A DNA stretch of 64,000 nt, from positions 558,001 through 622,000 of the forward strand of contig JAIXMF010000008.1 of NCBI GenBank assembly GCA_025201365.1. The letters are read 5' to 3'. A program made the translations under genes and the position numbers. Position 1 is the first letter of the stretch. Each line of letters opens with the position of its first letter. Below are positions 19,897 through 31,902 of this stretch, one piece after another. This DNA comes from Syncephalis plumigaleata. Taxonomy: Eukaryota; Zoopagomycota; Zoopagomycetes; Zoopagales; Piptocephalidaceae. The notes under the pieces are model-generated. The model worked only from the letters and a program-made list of their open reading frames with translations. It did not search any database and was not told the origin of the DNA.

Positions 19897-21192
19897 CTAG
19901 TCGTACTTTCCACTTATTAGGTCATATTGGGCAGTAAGTTTGAAGTTCATTACCATCAGCGGTGGGATAGCTTCGCCCATTGAAATCATTAAAGCTTTCA
20001 GGGCTTCTCGTTTCTTGTTGTGTTTCTCGAGCTCATCAGGTGTAATAGTGGGACCAGGAGTAAAGTTTATGGCTGGTTTTTCTCCATAGCTGGAAAATAG
20101 TGAGTCGATAAAACGACTAGTACTTCGAACATCATCAATAAAAGAGTTGTAAATTACTGTTAACTTAGATGTTGGAGATAAATTAGGATTGGCCTGCAAT
20201 TCTCTGAAATCCTCGTAGATAGTTGAACAATCAAAGTGAAGCAGTTTGATGTCATATAACTGCCCCATAGCGTTTTCAGCAATCCAAAAATCTATTATGA
20301 CAATGGTTAAATTCATTCATATGATAATAGCAATGGCTTACTTCTTGTTACAATGCTGCCGTACACGACTCCTACTTCATTAAGGGTTGAAATAGCTAAA
20401 CAATATTATTATTAGCGCTAGTATTCAAATTGTTATTTCTACTAATATACATACCATCCATTACTCGAGCAACTATACTCGGTAGTTGTTTAATCGAGGC
20501 AAATGTAGAGATTCGCCTAATGAAAATATGGAAGTTTTCATATTTACGGGGTTGCTCAAATACAAAGCATCCAATTTCCTTATCTGCCGTTTGGCCATTA
20601 GCTATACGCTTAAATAAAATAGCATCTAATTTCTGCTTATTATACGGAGCGTCTATTCTATCGACAGACTAGATAACAATAATAACAATGATGGTGTAAG
20701 TCAATGATATCAAGTATTATAGCTGTAACTTACATCATAGAATCTCTTTGCATTTGCATATCTTTTACTTCCCTTATAGCATGCTATAAGGGCATTTTTA
20801 TTGCCCCACTTCATTTCCTTCTGATGTCGGGGAGTTCTAAAATTAAGTGGCCATTGGATCGGTTCAAGATTATATTTCTTGGGAAAATGTATGTATAAAC
20901 GCTTAGTCTCTTGATCTACTGTCGTATCTATAGTTATCTCCTCTGGTGGTTGACGGTTACTTGGAGGTGCTGGAAGTGTCGGTCTAAATGCATTATTCCA
21001 GTTATTACTTCCAACTTGCATATTAGTATTGGGCTGCTGATTCCATGGTTGTCCTGCCATTGGCATTTGATTCAGGTTGTTATTGCTGAATGGAAATGGT
21101 GTACCCCGCATATTCATGCCATTTACGTGATGAGATAACATCATGCATACACATAGTGTGATTGCAGATAATGAAGTTGTGCTGTATTTCAT
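19897..21192 (-). CDS. Secreted pseudokinase-like protein
   Basis: Four exons (21192-20734, 20668-20455, 20395-20342, 20291-19897) give 373 residues. Residues 1-25 (MKYSTTSLSAITLCVCMMLS then HHVNG) are a signal peptide. An Asn/Pro/Met-rich linker follows. From about residue 135 the pattern resembles a protein kinase fold: IGCFVFEQPRKYENFHIFIRR as a hinge-like segment, ISTLNEVGVVYGSIVTRNFWI at the place of the HRD loop, and YDIKLLHFDCSTI at the place of DFG. The catalytic Asp of HRD is Ser and the DFG Asp is His, so an active kinase is unlikely. The kinase relation is my inference from pattern spacing; an unrelated secreted fold remains possible. The first ATG was used; upstream in-frame codons lack ATG. 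Confidence 0.6.
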
Positions 21193-21937
21193 GGTTATCT
21201 CGGTCGAGTAACTTGTTGATATGTCGTCAATAAACTTGGTTCTTGTAGCCACACTTGTGCTGATCTATATCGACCACTAGTGCAGTGTATTGCGTATACT
21301 AAATGGAATGGCTCAAACGCGTAGTTCTATGAGGAGACTTGACTACGGTAAGCTGAAGAGGAGAAAGCGTAATTATTATCGATAACCAAGTGTTGATACT
21401 TTTGATAGCCTACTTATAGCTGTAGATGAAATGATAAAATTCTAAGCTTCTTACAATAATACATGCAGCCCATTAAAGCACATATGCCATCCGCCATATT
21501 TGAGCTCAACCATGATTGTGAATATTTGTTTTTGGAGGCCATGCTAAAATTTGCCGATAAAGTACTCATTAAGAATGCTCCATGGACCATTTGGAAAATG
21601 AAAATGGATACCATCTATAAATAAATGCAGCGTGCAACATAAGCAATCCATAACTAGCGGTCCAGTATCTGTTGTGAGCAGTACCCTATGCGCCCTATAA
21701 GAGTACTTTACGCCCTCGCCATGCTCGCTAAAAAGTACCTCATATGCCCAGCATGAATATCGAATACCTTACGCGTCATATGCAAGTCAAGCCACTCGCT
21801 ATGCTCTATCCACTTCCCTCCTACATTGAGTAATATCAACCATATGAACAATGATCTTATAGATTTGAATTGTATTGTGGCAATGAATAAACATTCGAAT
21901 ATTACACGATATGATTAGTATTAATTGTATCTACCAT
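21193..21937. other. Intergenic, no supported gene
   Basis: Upstream of the secreted pseudokinase gene. A minus-strand frame (21414-21614) lacks conserved motifs. The segment 21660-21830 is slightly richer in C+G, with repeated ATGC/TACGC words, and resembles nothing I know. Confidence 0.35.
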
Positions 21938-22202
21938 GCTAATCAATAGCTACTTGTAAGTACATGACATGGCAATATCCAACTATACTAGTACACTTGT
22001 ATCATCTACCTTATAGAATTGATTATGATAGTTATCGCTATCAATAATGGATCCATTACTAATACTGAATTGTTATTATTATCATGCTATATCAATTGGC
22101 ATTTCTATGGTAATAATGGTGTTAACTAATGGGCAAATCTATTTATTAATAAACTGCAAACGTTAAAGGATAAATGCGCAAATTGGTTGGGAAAACCCTG
22201 TA
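21938..22202 (-). mobile_element. TIR element fragment (copy c), very similar to copy d
   Basis: The reverse complement of about 30599-30857 matches this segment at roughly 93-95% identity, including ATGACATGGCAATATCCAAC, CATGCTATATCAATTGGCAT and the terminus GCAAATTGGTTGGGAAAACC then CTG-TA. The match stops at 21938, just before the WNRD coding remnant of copy d would begin. High identity means a recent common source. Confidence 0.8.
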
Positions 22203-22239
22203 TTATCCATATCGTTCACTTGTACCCGTTTATTCCGTT

Positions 22240-23924
22240 ATGTTGCCATATCGTATGTTCCAACGACTACTAAGCCAATCGGCTGTCACTAGAGTAAGTA
22301 GTGTTTTCTTTATTTACTTACAAGTACAGCGCCTTTTGGTATGTCTATCTTTCCAGTAGAGAACTAATCAGAGTGACGACTATAGCCTGTAGATGGGTTT
22401 GTCGGTGCTATTGGCAATACACCATTGGTAAGTTGTTTATCTACGCTTTACTTTGTAATAACCTGTCATTAACATTACGTAGATTCATTTGAAGCGTATC
22501 AGCGAGGCAGCAGGTGTGACTATTACGGCTAAAGCGGAATTTATGAATCCCGGTGGTTCCGTTAAAGACAGAGCTGCTCTTTATGTTATCAAAGATGCCG
22601 AGGAACGTGGTAAGTAGACTACTTGGTGCATTGATAGATGTTATAGTTACTATAGTTGTTGCTGTTGCTTGTATCGATTAACATATGTACAATATAGGAT
22701 TAATAAAACCCGGTGGCACTATTGTTGAAGGTACAGCAGGTAATACCGGTATAGGTTTGGCGCATGTCTGTCGTGCTAAAGGCTACAAATGTGTTATCTA
22801 CATGCCAAACACTCAGGTGAATAACAATGCAGTAATCATCAAGTACAGGCGTAGCTTACGTGTAAATGCTCCTATTACGCTGTAGAGTCAAGAAAAGATT
22901 GATTTATTGCGTATGCTTGGTGCACAAGTCCATCCCGTGCCAGCAGTGGCATTCGATCATCCTGACAATTATAATCATCAGGCAAAACGATACGCCGAAT
23001 CAATTAATAATGCCGTATGGACAAATCAATTCGATAATACGGCTAATCGACGAGCACATATTGAAACGACAGGTCCCGAGATATGGCGACAAACGGGAGG
23101 GCAGATTGATGGGTTCACATGTGCCACAGGTACAGGCGGTACATTGGCGGGTATAGCACGATATCTCAAGGAGCAGAATAGTCAAGTGAAGGTATTCCTG
23201 GCAGATCCACCCGGTTCCGTATTATACTCGTATATCAAGAGTGGTGGCACACTTAATGAACGTACGGGCAGTTCAATCACGGAAGGTAAACGATTAGCGA
23301 GATAATGCAGAGTATCTGATGACTAATCTATCATTATAATACAGGTATTGGTCAAGGACGAGTTACTGACAACTTGAAAAAGGACATAGAATTGATGGAT
23401 GGTGCACTACACATTGCTGATGAGAAATCAATTGCTATGGTAAGGAGTATATCGTATTATTATTGGTGATAATAATGAGCAAGCTTACTCATACGTACAT
23501 GTATTGCACAATCTATATCGCGTGTTATAGTTGTATCGACTATTAGACGAGGAGGGCATCTATGTGGGTGCGTCATCAGCGTTGAATATCGTTGCTGCAG
23601 TAGAAATGGGACAGCAACTAGGTAAAGGTAAGTGGACTATGAACGAGTGTCGCGAATAGTCATGACAATAACCATGCTTATTATGTGTAGGAAGCCATGT
23701 GACCACCATTCTATGTGATGGTGCCTATCGATATCAATCGCGATTGTTCAGTAAGTAGCGATAAAGTCAAATGTAAAGTATACGAGTAGTAACATAACCA
23801 CTGTGTCTATGATGATATGGCGAATGTATTTGTTTATTCACAACCAGGTCGTCAATGGCTAGAAAGTAAACAGTTACTACAAGCTATTCCTCAACATCTA
23901 CAAAAATACATTGTGTTGCCATAG
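22240..23924 (+). CDS. Mitochondrial-type cysteine synthase (O-acetylserine sulfhydrylase fold)
   Basis: Nine exons (22240-22293, 22386-22427, 22483-22609, 22698-22816, 22886-23285, 23345-23439, 23531-23627, 23691-23750, 23848-23924) give 356 residues. It is a PLP enzyme of the beta-substituting family. The lysine that binds PLP is in [14 protein letters not shown]; the phosphate loop is ATGTGGT and the substrate loop [14 protein letters not shown]. The long insert [20 protein letters not shown] and the C-terminal [20 protein letters not shown] place it with the fungal mitochondrial Mcy1-like group. The short basic N-terminus ([18 protein letters not shown]) fits mitochondrial import. Confidence 0.95.
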
Positions 23925-24640
23925 GAGTAAGAGAAGAGTAAGAGTAAGATGATATCTAGTATAATGAATAAATCATTATTGTAATAGCTGTAGTAGCAAT
24001 AGTTGCTGTTGTATAAAGATGAATAGATAGAAGCGTATGCTAGATAGTATCTTGTCTATTAGTTCATATTAGATGGTCGAGTATTCTATAATATGTTGTT
24101 GATGTTCAAATCTATATCTCACTCTCTCACTCTATCGAAATATGAACACTCCCCTTTTTCCTCATTGACAATCTCTCTCTCTTTCTCTTTCTCTTACTCT
24201 CGTGTACGAAGCCATCATACACACACCGCATTCTGCTTTTCTTTTATTTTACCATAAGGCACACCCACACCCACACTCATACTCATACTCATACTCACAT
24301 ACCACAGCACACATAACATTATATTACCACTACCACTATCACTACTATTATCACCACTACTATCATATTATTACTATTATTATCAACACGTACGTCTTAT
24401 TTACAAAGTGGTTAACCAGTCGAAAGTGGAATTCAATATATGAGTGAAGGGCTATACTACACTGTTTACTTGTAACTCTAGTCATTAATAATATATATAC
24501 ACACACACGTACGCACAACTATTGACACCGCGGTCTAATGTGAGTAGTACTGGATAGCTTGTTATTATTCGTAATCTTACTTCGGGATCCTACTATTACA
24601 ACGCTCTATTAGTATACCGGGTATTCGTTTACGTTAAACG
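23925..24640. other. Intergenic with CT- and CA-rich simple repeats
   Basis: It holds the 3' end of the cysteine synthase gene and the leader of the Rco1-like gene. CTCTCTCT/TTTCTC (24165-24200), CACACCCACAC/ACTCAT (24261-24300) and TACCACTA tracts are present. No separate gene is supported. Confidence 0.5.
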
Positions 24641-27552
24641 ATGACGGAAGACACTAAGACATCACCACCACCGCCGCCACCTGCCGCAACACGTCTTATT
24701 ATCACGATACCGGCATTGAAGACACTGAGAACAAATAGTGAACGTGCAACCACACACTGGAGCACTACTAATACTACTACTACTGCCACCAATAATAATC
24801 ATAGTAGCAACAGTAGCAATAATAGGAATAGCGGTACTGGACGTAGATCAGGTCGAGGTAGAGCAAAGAGAACCATGCCTGATACATCATCATCATCTGC
24901 AGTGGCAGTGGCAGCAGCAGCATCGACTAAAGCAACAGCATCACCATCAGCAGCAGCATCGACTAAAGCAACAGCACCACCACCATCAGCAGCAGTATCG
25001 ACTAAAGCAGCAGCATCGACTAAAGCAACATCAGCTACAGCTGCCATACATCGATCAACCTCCTTACCGCCATTATCATCTTTATCTAGGGTACATCGAC
25101 AGACAGCCAAGACATTTACACAAACACGGCGACGATCACCGCGTGTAGCAAGAGTTGCAAGCACATCAACCACTCCTGCCACTACTGCCATCACAACAGT
25201 AACAGAGAATACACCATCCACGGTTTTACACGAAAAACAAACAAAAGAAACATCTGAAACGACATGGCACTCATCATCATTTGTATCATCTGCTATTGAG
25301 AATACAAATACAAATACAAATACAAATGCAAATGCAAATACGAATGGTGAAACTAATGGCCATTCCATTACATCTAATTCGACTACACCTGCCCTTACAC
25401 ATCATACAAATGGTGAAGTAGCGACAACATCCATGAAGGTGTCGATATCGAATGGCAATCATGTTGAAACAGAGAAGCGCACATCATTTTATAGAAAGCC
25501 TGGACGACGACAATGTATAAAACTAGTAAATGGAGCAACGAATAATGTAGTCACTACTACTACAGCTACTCCTACGGCTACTCCTACTCCTACAGCTAAT
25601 GGATATAGCTCATTGGAGGTGTCTCCATCACCTGTTATGCGTACCACTTCATTGCCTACACCGTCATCATTATCACAGAAGTAAGTTGAATATCGATTAC
25701 ATGAAGTCAATAATAATAATAATCGTATTGCTAGTCAAGGTATTACTATGTCTGCCACAATGACTAGTAATGGTACTACGGCTACACTACAAGAAACAGA
25801 AAAGAAACCATCACGACGAACAGCATCACGCGTATTACGCAGTCAATTTGATTATACAAAGGTAAATAATCATATAGAATCATTATTGCTAATAATACTA
25901 ATCTATATACATATATACATATATATATAAACATATCTAGCTGGCCACTGATCATAATCATGATACTTGTGATGCTTGTGGCGGTGAAGGTAAATTCCTA
26001 TGCTGTGATGCGTGTCCTGCGGCATTCCATTTCGGCTGTATGGATCCACCAGTGTCACCTGATGCCGTGCCCGAAGGTGATTGGTATTGTACACGATGTC
26101 GACTAGCAAAGGTATTCATACGTGTGCCATTGAATGTAATCGATATGAGCTTGTATCACTAATACACTTTTATGTATCTACATTATGTTATATAGGGATT
26201 GTCACCCATCATACAAACAATGCCTTCAGAACAGATGGCAGGTCCATTTCAAGGATTGATTGATCAATTAAACGGTCAGAATCCTAAAATGTTCCGTTTA
26301 CCCTATGATATACGTTCGATATTTAAAGGAGGTAAGTAGTGCTGCATTATTCATTATTCATTATTCATTTACATATACTATTGATTAGTGGGTAGTAATT
26401 CAGTGGGTGAATATGTCGATCTTAATGAGACGAAAACCAATAGAGAAATGTAAGCATGCTTGATTTGCTTACTCGTTATTGTATATTTACTCTTATTGAT
26501 CATTATACATATATACTCTATTCTTCATTCTAGTGCCGAGTCAGATATCAATCAGTTGAAATCGAGTAATGGTCAGATTCGATTATGCTTTACTTGTCGT
26601 AAATCTGCATTGCAGGGTCCAATGGTCTCATGCGATTATTGTCCGTTGCATTGGCATATGGATTGTATATCACCGCCTATGGCATCACCACCTAATCCAC
26701 ATCGTCGTTGGATGTGTCCTAATCATGCTGATCACGTAACAGTAAGTGTAACTAATGAATATGTCTCTATAGTAATAGTAATAGTAATAATAATACTGTG
26801 AATGTGCTTGCTAGTTGGGTAAACGAAAGAGGCAGTTTAGACAGGAGACGTCACTTACGGTGGATGATCCATTGATGCCCAACGATGGTAATGTCGATAT
26901 TGCCTTGCATGATACATCGGAATTCCATGAAATACCATCGAATCATGGGGTACGCTATCGTATACCGGCATGGAGTGTGAAACTGGGATTTATACGTGCA
27001 GCACATGCGTAAGTAAAGCAAATCATTGATATAGATAGACAGACAGATAGATATATGGCTTACTGTAAATGTAAAAGACGTCGTCCATTACTGCATGAGA
27101 AGGAGGATGTCTACCTTCCTGATCCACTAAAGAAATCCATTGAGGATGCATCGATTGAAACGGCAAAATTTACATTACAAGAGGTATGTTTAGACTAGTA
27201 GAAACATGCAGTTATTGACTAATAATTATTACGCTAGTTTGAGATTGCTCAATGGTTAGCAGAACAGCGTGTATTACATAGTAATAGCAGTAATAGCAAT
27301 GTTGATGATGCTACTGTTACAACATCGAATGATCATAATAACTGTATCAATGGGAGTAATCATCTAGATGCTTATGAAAATAAGAATCAGAATCAATCTA
27401 TTACTACTGTGGTTGAGGTAATATATATATATATATATATATGAATGGTTTAGATGAGAGTTAACGTTTAGTTTGTTTAGGATCATTCAATGGATATCTG
27501 TGACGCTAATAGCTTGGATGTAGATGTAATATCTTCAACGAAAACTATTTAA
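24641..27552 (+). CDS. RCO1: Rco1/PHF12-like double PHD-finger subunit of Rpd3S-type deacetylase
   Basis: Ten exons (24641-25680, 25735-25861, 25941-26111, 26196-26331, 26389-26449, 26534-26741, 26815-27008, 27078-27183, 27238-27417, 27481-27552) give 764 residues. PHD1 reads CDACGGEGKFLCCDACPAAF then HFGCMDPP...GDWYCTRC. PHD2 reads CFTCRKSALQGPMVSCDYCP then LHWHMDCISPP...WMCPNH. Between them lies the conserved linker QLNGQNPKMFRLPYDIRSIF. This order and linker are typical of Rco1, which targets the Rpd3S histone deacetylase to methylated gene bodies. The first 350 residues are low complexity (Thr/Ala/Ser/Asn) with AAAASTKAT-type repeats and an NTNTNTNANANTNG run. Confidence 0.9.
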
Positions 27553-27832
27553 AATGAGACATGACCATTGACAACAACAACTAAAAAACAAAACCTGGTC
27601 ACTATTGTCTGTCTCTTCTACTAATTGAACAGTCTATGTTTATATATATCTAGGACATTATTATACTGTTTATCTGTACTTTACACATTACCGCATTTTA
27701 TTTATTGTGGATATTTAAGGAAAAAAAAATAATAAATTACACTTTGGAATAACTAAGGCAAAGAAGAAGGAAATATGGACAATAATCAATAGCACTAATA
27801 GTAATAGTAGTAGCAATGCTAACGTGTGCAAG

Positions 27833-30258
27833 TTAGCTCGCACCTAATGTAGAGAGATGCTCGGGGAACTTGTGGTTTCTATAGGCTAAACAGTGGAGAA
27901 CAGGTCCAATTGGTATTTCTGGATCATAGAGAAGTTCTAGTGTTTGCACATAAGTAAGATTAGACATGATGGTCGAGTATAGTGCCTCGAGTTCTCGTTC
28001 CTCTGTTGTCTTCACGTCATGGCCAGATGTTAAAGGACCGGCTAATCCCATGGCAATAAGTGCACGCTCCCAAGCATCATCAGATCGACGATAGTTCGGA
28101 TACCACATCTTGGCGATACGTCGAACTTGCGGCACTTGATTCCAATGATATAGCCATGTATCATTATCATTCATGATGGTGCGAAAAATACGATGGAATA
28201 TCTCGCGTAATGCTGGATGATCCGTTTGATACATATATAGCCATTCTATATTCTTCATGCACTTTTCTTCAAATGGCGCGCAATACTTGTCAAGCGGTTG
28301 TAGGTTATCGCGCATCACGATATGTTCAATGAGTTGCCAGGCAAGCGTCGAATTGAGCGAGTCGCAGTATAGTTGCAATTCTCTAATACCATGATGATAG
28401 CCTAGGAATATCGATAACTCGCGTATATCAATCAATGTTGCCAGATCAAAAGGGAGAAAGTCTCTTCCGTAGATAACATCGAGCATTAACTTTAGGGAAC
28501 CATTCAGTAATGGTAGAGGAATGTCACGCGGCGATGTATCCTGATTATTCCATAGGGACAGTTTGTCCATTGCTTCGCTACAACGTAGATGTAGCAATAC
28601 ACGATGCACAGCAATTGTTTGACCATCGGCAGGATCGCGTAATTCTAAATCGTGATATGGCATGTCGTCTGGCACGCGAGTAATCTTTTCTGTCGTGGCA
28701 AATAGTATTTTCTGCGTATTCGCTTCATTCTGGCCTGTTGCATAACATTCCCGCATACTCCATAGCTCATTGATGTCAGGCACCAATAACATGGAAGAAG
28801 AAGCATCGTCATTGCCGTCGTTATTATCTGATATACCATATTGCAATGGTTTGAAATAGTTAAATGGTATGCTAAAAGAATGACATGATACATATATATC
28901 ATTAGTTACATGATAGATACAATTTTGTAGATATAGATATGATCGTTTACTTACTTGACACCTACGGATGCTGTATGGGTAGTACGCCAAGTAATGGCAG
29001 ACATGGTGTATTTACGCGGTATGTAAGGATCGAGTAGGGCGGCCATCAGAAAAGGCGCGTCAAGTTTAGCCAATGGTACTAGTTTCCAAACATTGTCCAT
29101 TTCCTCCGCTAATGGCAACTCTTCTCGGCATAAACGAGCAAACTCTTGCTCCAACTCTTCATGTGACATGTTCTCGTAGCGTTGCTCCTTCTGCTCGTGT
29201 AATGACGGCGAATCAGGCTGGTCGTCCGCGTGTTCCACCTCTTGCTTGTCCTCATCGACATCATTTCCATCGCTAAATGATGTATACGAGAGTGGCATCG
29301 TCATACGATAGAGTAGTTCCGTGTGTCGTTGATGTACCGATTCATCATAGCCATCTGGATAGTAGTGACGTACGATACGTCGTGCCAATCGATAAAGTGC
29401 CATCGTATCGTTGACGCGTCCCTCGTAGAGCAATTGCTCCACTGTACCAATCGATACAAAGTCAATGTCGTCCCAGGTACGCCATTCCTCTACGCGTGCC
29501 AGTACGAACTCTTCCGTAAGCAAGTCCTCATAGCCGCGCTCACGAATACATTCGGCAAAATGGACAAACTGGTGTAGATCTAGGCCTTTCGCTCGTTCCA
29601 TAACCATCTCGGGTATTTCGGGTACTTGTAACAAATCGGCCAATGCGTAAAAGTCACCCAGTGCTAATACTGGTACCTCGACTGCTCCCGTGTACATATA
29701 GTTGATGAGGAGCATGGTCACATCGAATGGATCGTCGAACTCCAGTGTATACGAGGATGTTTGCGATTCGATGAATCCGTCATTAATATTGAATAATGTA
29801 CGGAAATATTTGGACTGCCACCACAAGATAGATCGATGTAGATAGTACATACGTTCTGTCTCCTTTTCCTCTTCTTCATATTCTTCATCCGTGAGTTCTT
29901 CTTTATTGACGATATCGACCTGTTCACCCTTGCTTTCATCTTTGTCCTCTTCATCCGCAAGAGCGGTCATTGCTAAGGCCAATACATCAATGTCATCTTC
30001 AACGGATGTCGATGTTACATCCGTGTCTTGACAAACAGCATCAGCATCAGCATTAGCATCAGCATCATTGCTGTCTTCTGTACCAATGACTATTGCCACA
30101 TTGTCGAATGCTGTCTTGCTTCTTGGTTGACGTACGGTAAGAATAAAGTCTGAACAGTAGGCCATCTTATCGAATTCCCTTTGCTCGGCGATATTGATGG
30201 AGAACTCGCATGGGTGTTCGAAACCCAATAGATTCCAAAAATCTCCCAATGCCTCCAT
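27833..30258 (-). CDS. Large BTB/POZ-domain protein with two BTB-like units
   Basis: Two exons (30258-28955 and 28871-27833) give 780 residues. The first BTB-like unit runs from AYCSDFILTVRQPRSKTAF to LHRSILWWQSKYFRTLFNIN then SSYTLEFDDPFDVTMLLINY and MYTGAVEV. An acidic insert of about 70 residues (Asp/Ala/Glu repeats) splits it between strand and helix. The second unit, from about residue 500, reads HDLELRDPADGQTIAVHRVL...LLNGSLKLMLDVIYGRDFLP. Each is followed by a helical BACK-like stretch. BTB proteins often act as Cullin-3 adaptors; whether this one does is inference. Confidence 0.75.
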
Positions 30259-30596
30259 GATACTAGTGTAAATCGTGTAGGTAAACAGCACAAATGGATA
30301 TGTAAATATTATATGTAAAAATGAAGAAAAAGCAACGTAAATCAAGTAAGAAGCAGTAGTAGCGGTACTAGTAGTGACAGCGACACGAGTATCGTCAACT
30401 ATCGAACCCCTTATCCGTTAGCTGCTTTATAAGTGTGCTTCAACGCAGGGATGATGATGATGATGTTGTTGTTGTTAGTCAATCTCTGTCAAATACTGCA
30501 TACGTTGTGACATTGACTCAGGTTGACCAAAAAACATCATCAACACCATCATCATCATCATTATCATTGTGTTTACGTTAATTGTGACTAATAACA
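30259..30596. promoter_or_regulatory. Upstream region of the BTB gene
   Basis: Leader and promoter of the minus-strand BTB gene, with GATGATGATG/TTGTTGTTG triplet runs near 30450-30475 and CATCATCAT near 30540-30560. No gene seen. Confidence 0.45.
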
Positions 30597-30598
30597 TA

Positions 30599-31900
30599 CA
30601 GTGTTTTTCCATCCAATTTGCGCATTTATCCTTTAACATTTGCAGTTTATTAATAAATAGATTTACACAATTGTTAGCACCATTATCACCATAGAAATGC
30701 CAATTGATATAGCATGATAATAATAACAATTCAGTATTCAGTAATGGATCATTTATTGATAGCGATAACTATCATCATCAATTCTATAAGGTAGAGGATA
30801 CAAGTGTACTAGTATAGTTGGATATTGCCATGTCATGTACTTACAAGTAGCTATTGATTATCGTGTATGGAATCGGGATATGGCTGCATGTCTGAACTTC
30901 ATTCAGATTATTCGTAGTGTTCGTAAGGACAACCTTATTCCAACACAATTCCATCGAGGTGCCGTTTCTCCTCCTGATCCTAGCACGTCCGCAAAGCATT
31001 CACTAAATGAAGATCAAGATCAAGAGGGATCTAAACAACAAATAACAAATTAACCCGGTTGTATCGTCAACCGTCCCAGTCCTTCTCCAAAGGGAGGGGG
31101 GCTGGGAAACAGAATACGGGGGTACTTGTACTTGTAAGTGTTAACTATCATTTATTCGTAAAAACAGAAGGCTAACTGCGCAAATTGGATGGAAAAAGCC
31201 TATTTTTTCACCTACGATTTTTCCACTAGATCCGCTACCTAATCCAATGTCGCCTTCCACTTTTTCCTCACTATTCGCCACCTAACTCTTGTCGCCACCT
31301 CCTATCCTTCTTCTTCCTGCTGCCGCGGGAAGAGACACTCGCTTGGGATCCCCTCAGTGGCGTGACAGGAGCCGTCATTGCCCCAAGAAGTGTCCGGGCT
31401 GCTATCCAGATAGGCCAATCTTTGAAAGAAGAGAACTGGAGGGCCTCATGGCCATGGGCTTTGTCCGTACGCTGCCAACCTCACAAGAGGGAAATGGACG
31501 GTCAGTAATGACCAGGGTTTGATCAACCAACTTCGGGTCGAAGAAAATGACGGAAAATAAAGACATACAAGTATTAACAGAATTACCCAGTTTAACAAGA
31601 TAGGCCCTAGCCCACATCAAGATGGTGACCAACAGTATATCGGCACCACCCACTCAGCAATGAGTGGATCCTTTCCGGGACTTCGTCGATGAGGCAACAT
31701 TCCGAACGGAATACATAACCCCGATGGCAGCCCCTTCGTGACGCTAACACAGGGCCGGCGCACGAAAAACCGTGGCGGTCTAACTCGAGTAAAAGTTTCT
31801 TTTCTTGAGCATGCACTCAATTTTATTATAAATCTAAGAGAGCAGAGACCCACAGGCTTAAATAAATAAAAAAAAAAAAAAATTGGATGGAAAAAGCCTG
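30599..31900 (+). mobile_element. TA-flanked TIR element (copy d) split by a retroposed insert
   Basis: The left end is TA-CAGTGTTTTTCCATCCAATT then TGCGCATTTATCCTTTAAC. The right end is GCGCAAATTGGATGGAAAAA then GCCTG-TA, an inverted copy of the left. TA at both sides (30597-30598, 31901-31902) and CAG...CTG ends suggest a Tc1/mariner-like transposition style. The inside carries a short coding remnant (30835-31053) with YRVWNRDMAACLNFIQIIRS and a Ser/Gln tail, far too short to be a transposase. The right end is interrupted by a poly(A)-tailed insert at about 31202-31881. Non-autonomous and broken. Confidence 0.75.
31202..31881 (+). mobile_element. Poly(A)-tailed retroposed insert with about 18-19 bp target duplication
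   Basis: The host sequence AATTGGATGGAAAAAGCCT occurs just before (31183-31201) and just after (31881-31899) this segment. The segment ends in TAAATAAATA followed by about 14 A. A long target duplication plus a 3' A tail is the mark of LINE-driven retroposition. The body is clearly more GC-rich than the window, with a pyrimidine-rich 5' part and open frames on both strands but no reverse transcriptase motif. It may be a SINE, a 5'-truncated LINE or a retrocopy of a host RNA; I cannot tell which. Confidence 0.75.
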
Positions 31901-31902
31901 TA

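Noticed and set aside
21414-21614. Minus-strand frame with MASKNKYSQSWLSSN
   Set aside because: Short, isolated, no partner exons with matching phase could be found.
24799-25368. Long minus-strand frame opposite the Rco1 first exon
   Set aside because: It is the antisense shadow of the Thr/Ala/Ser repeat region; Val/Asp-rich composition follows from the repeats.
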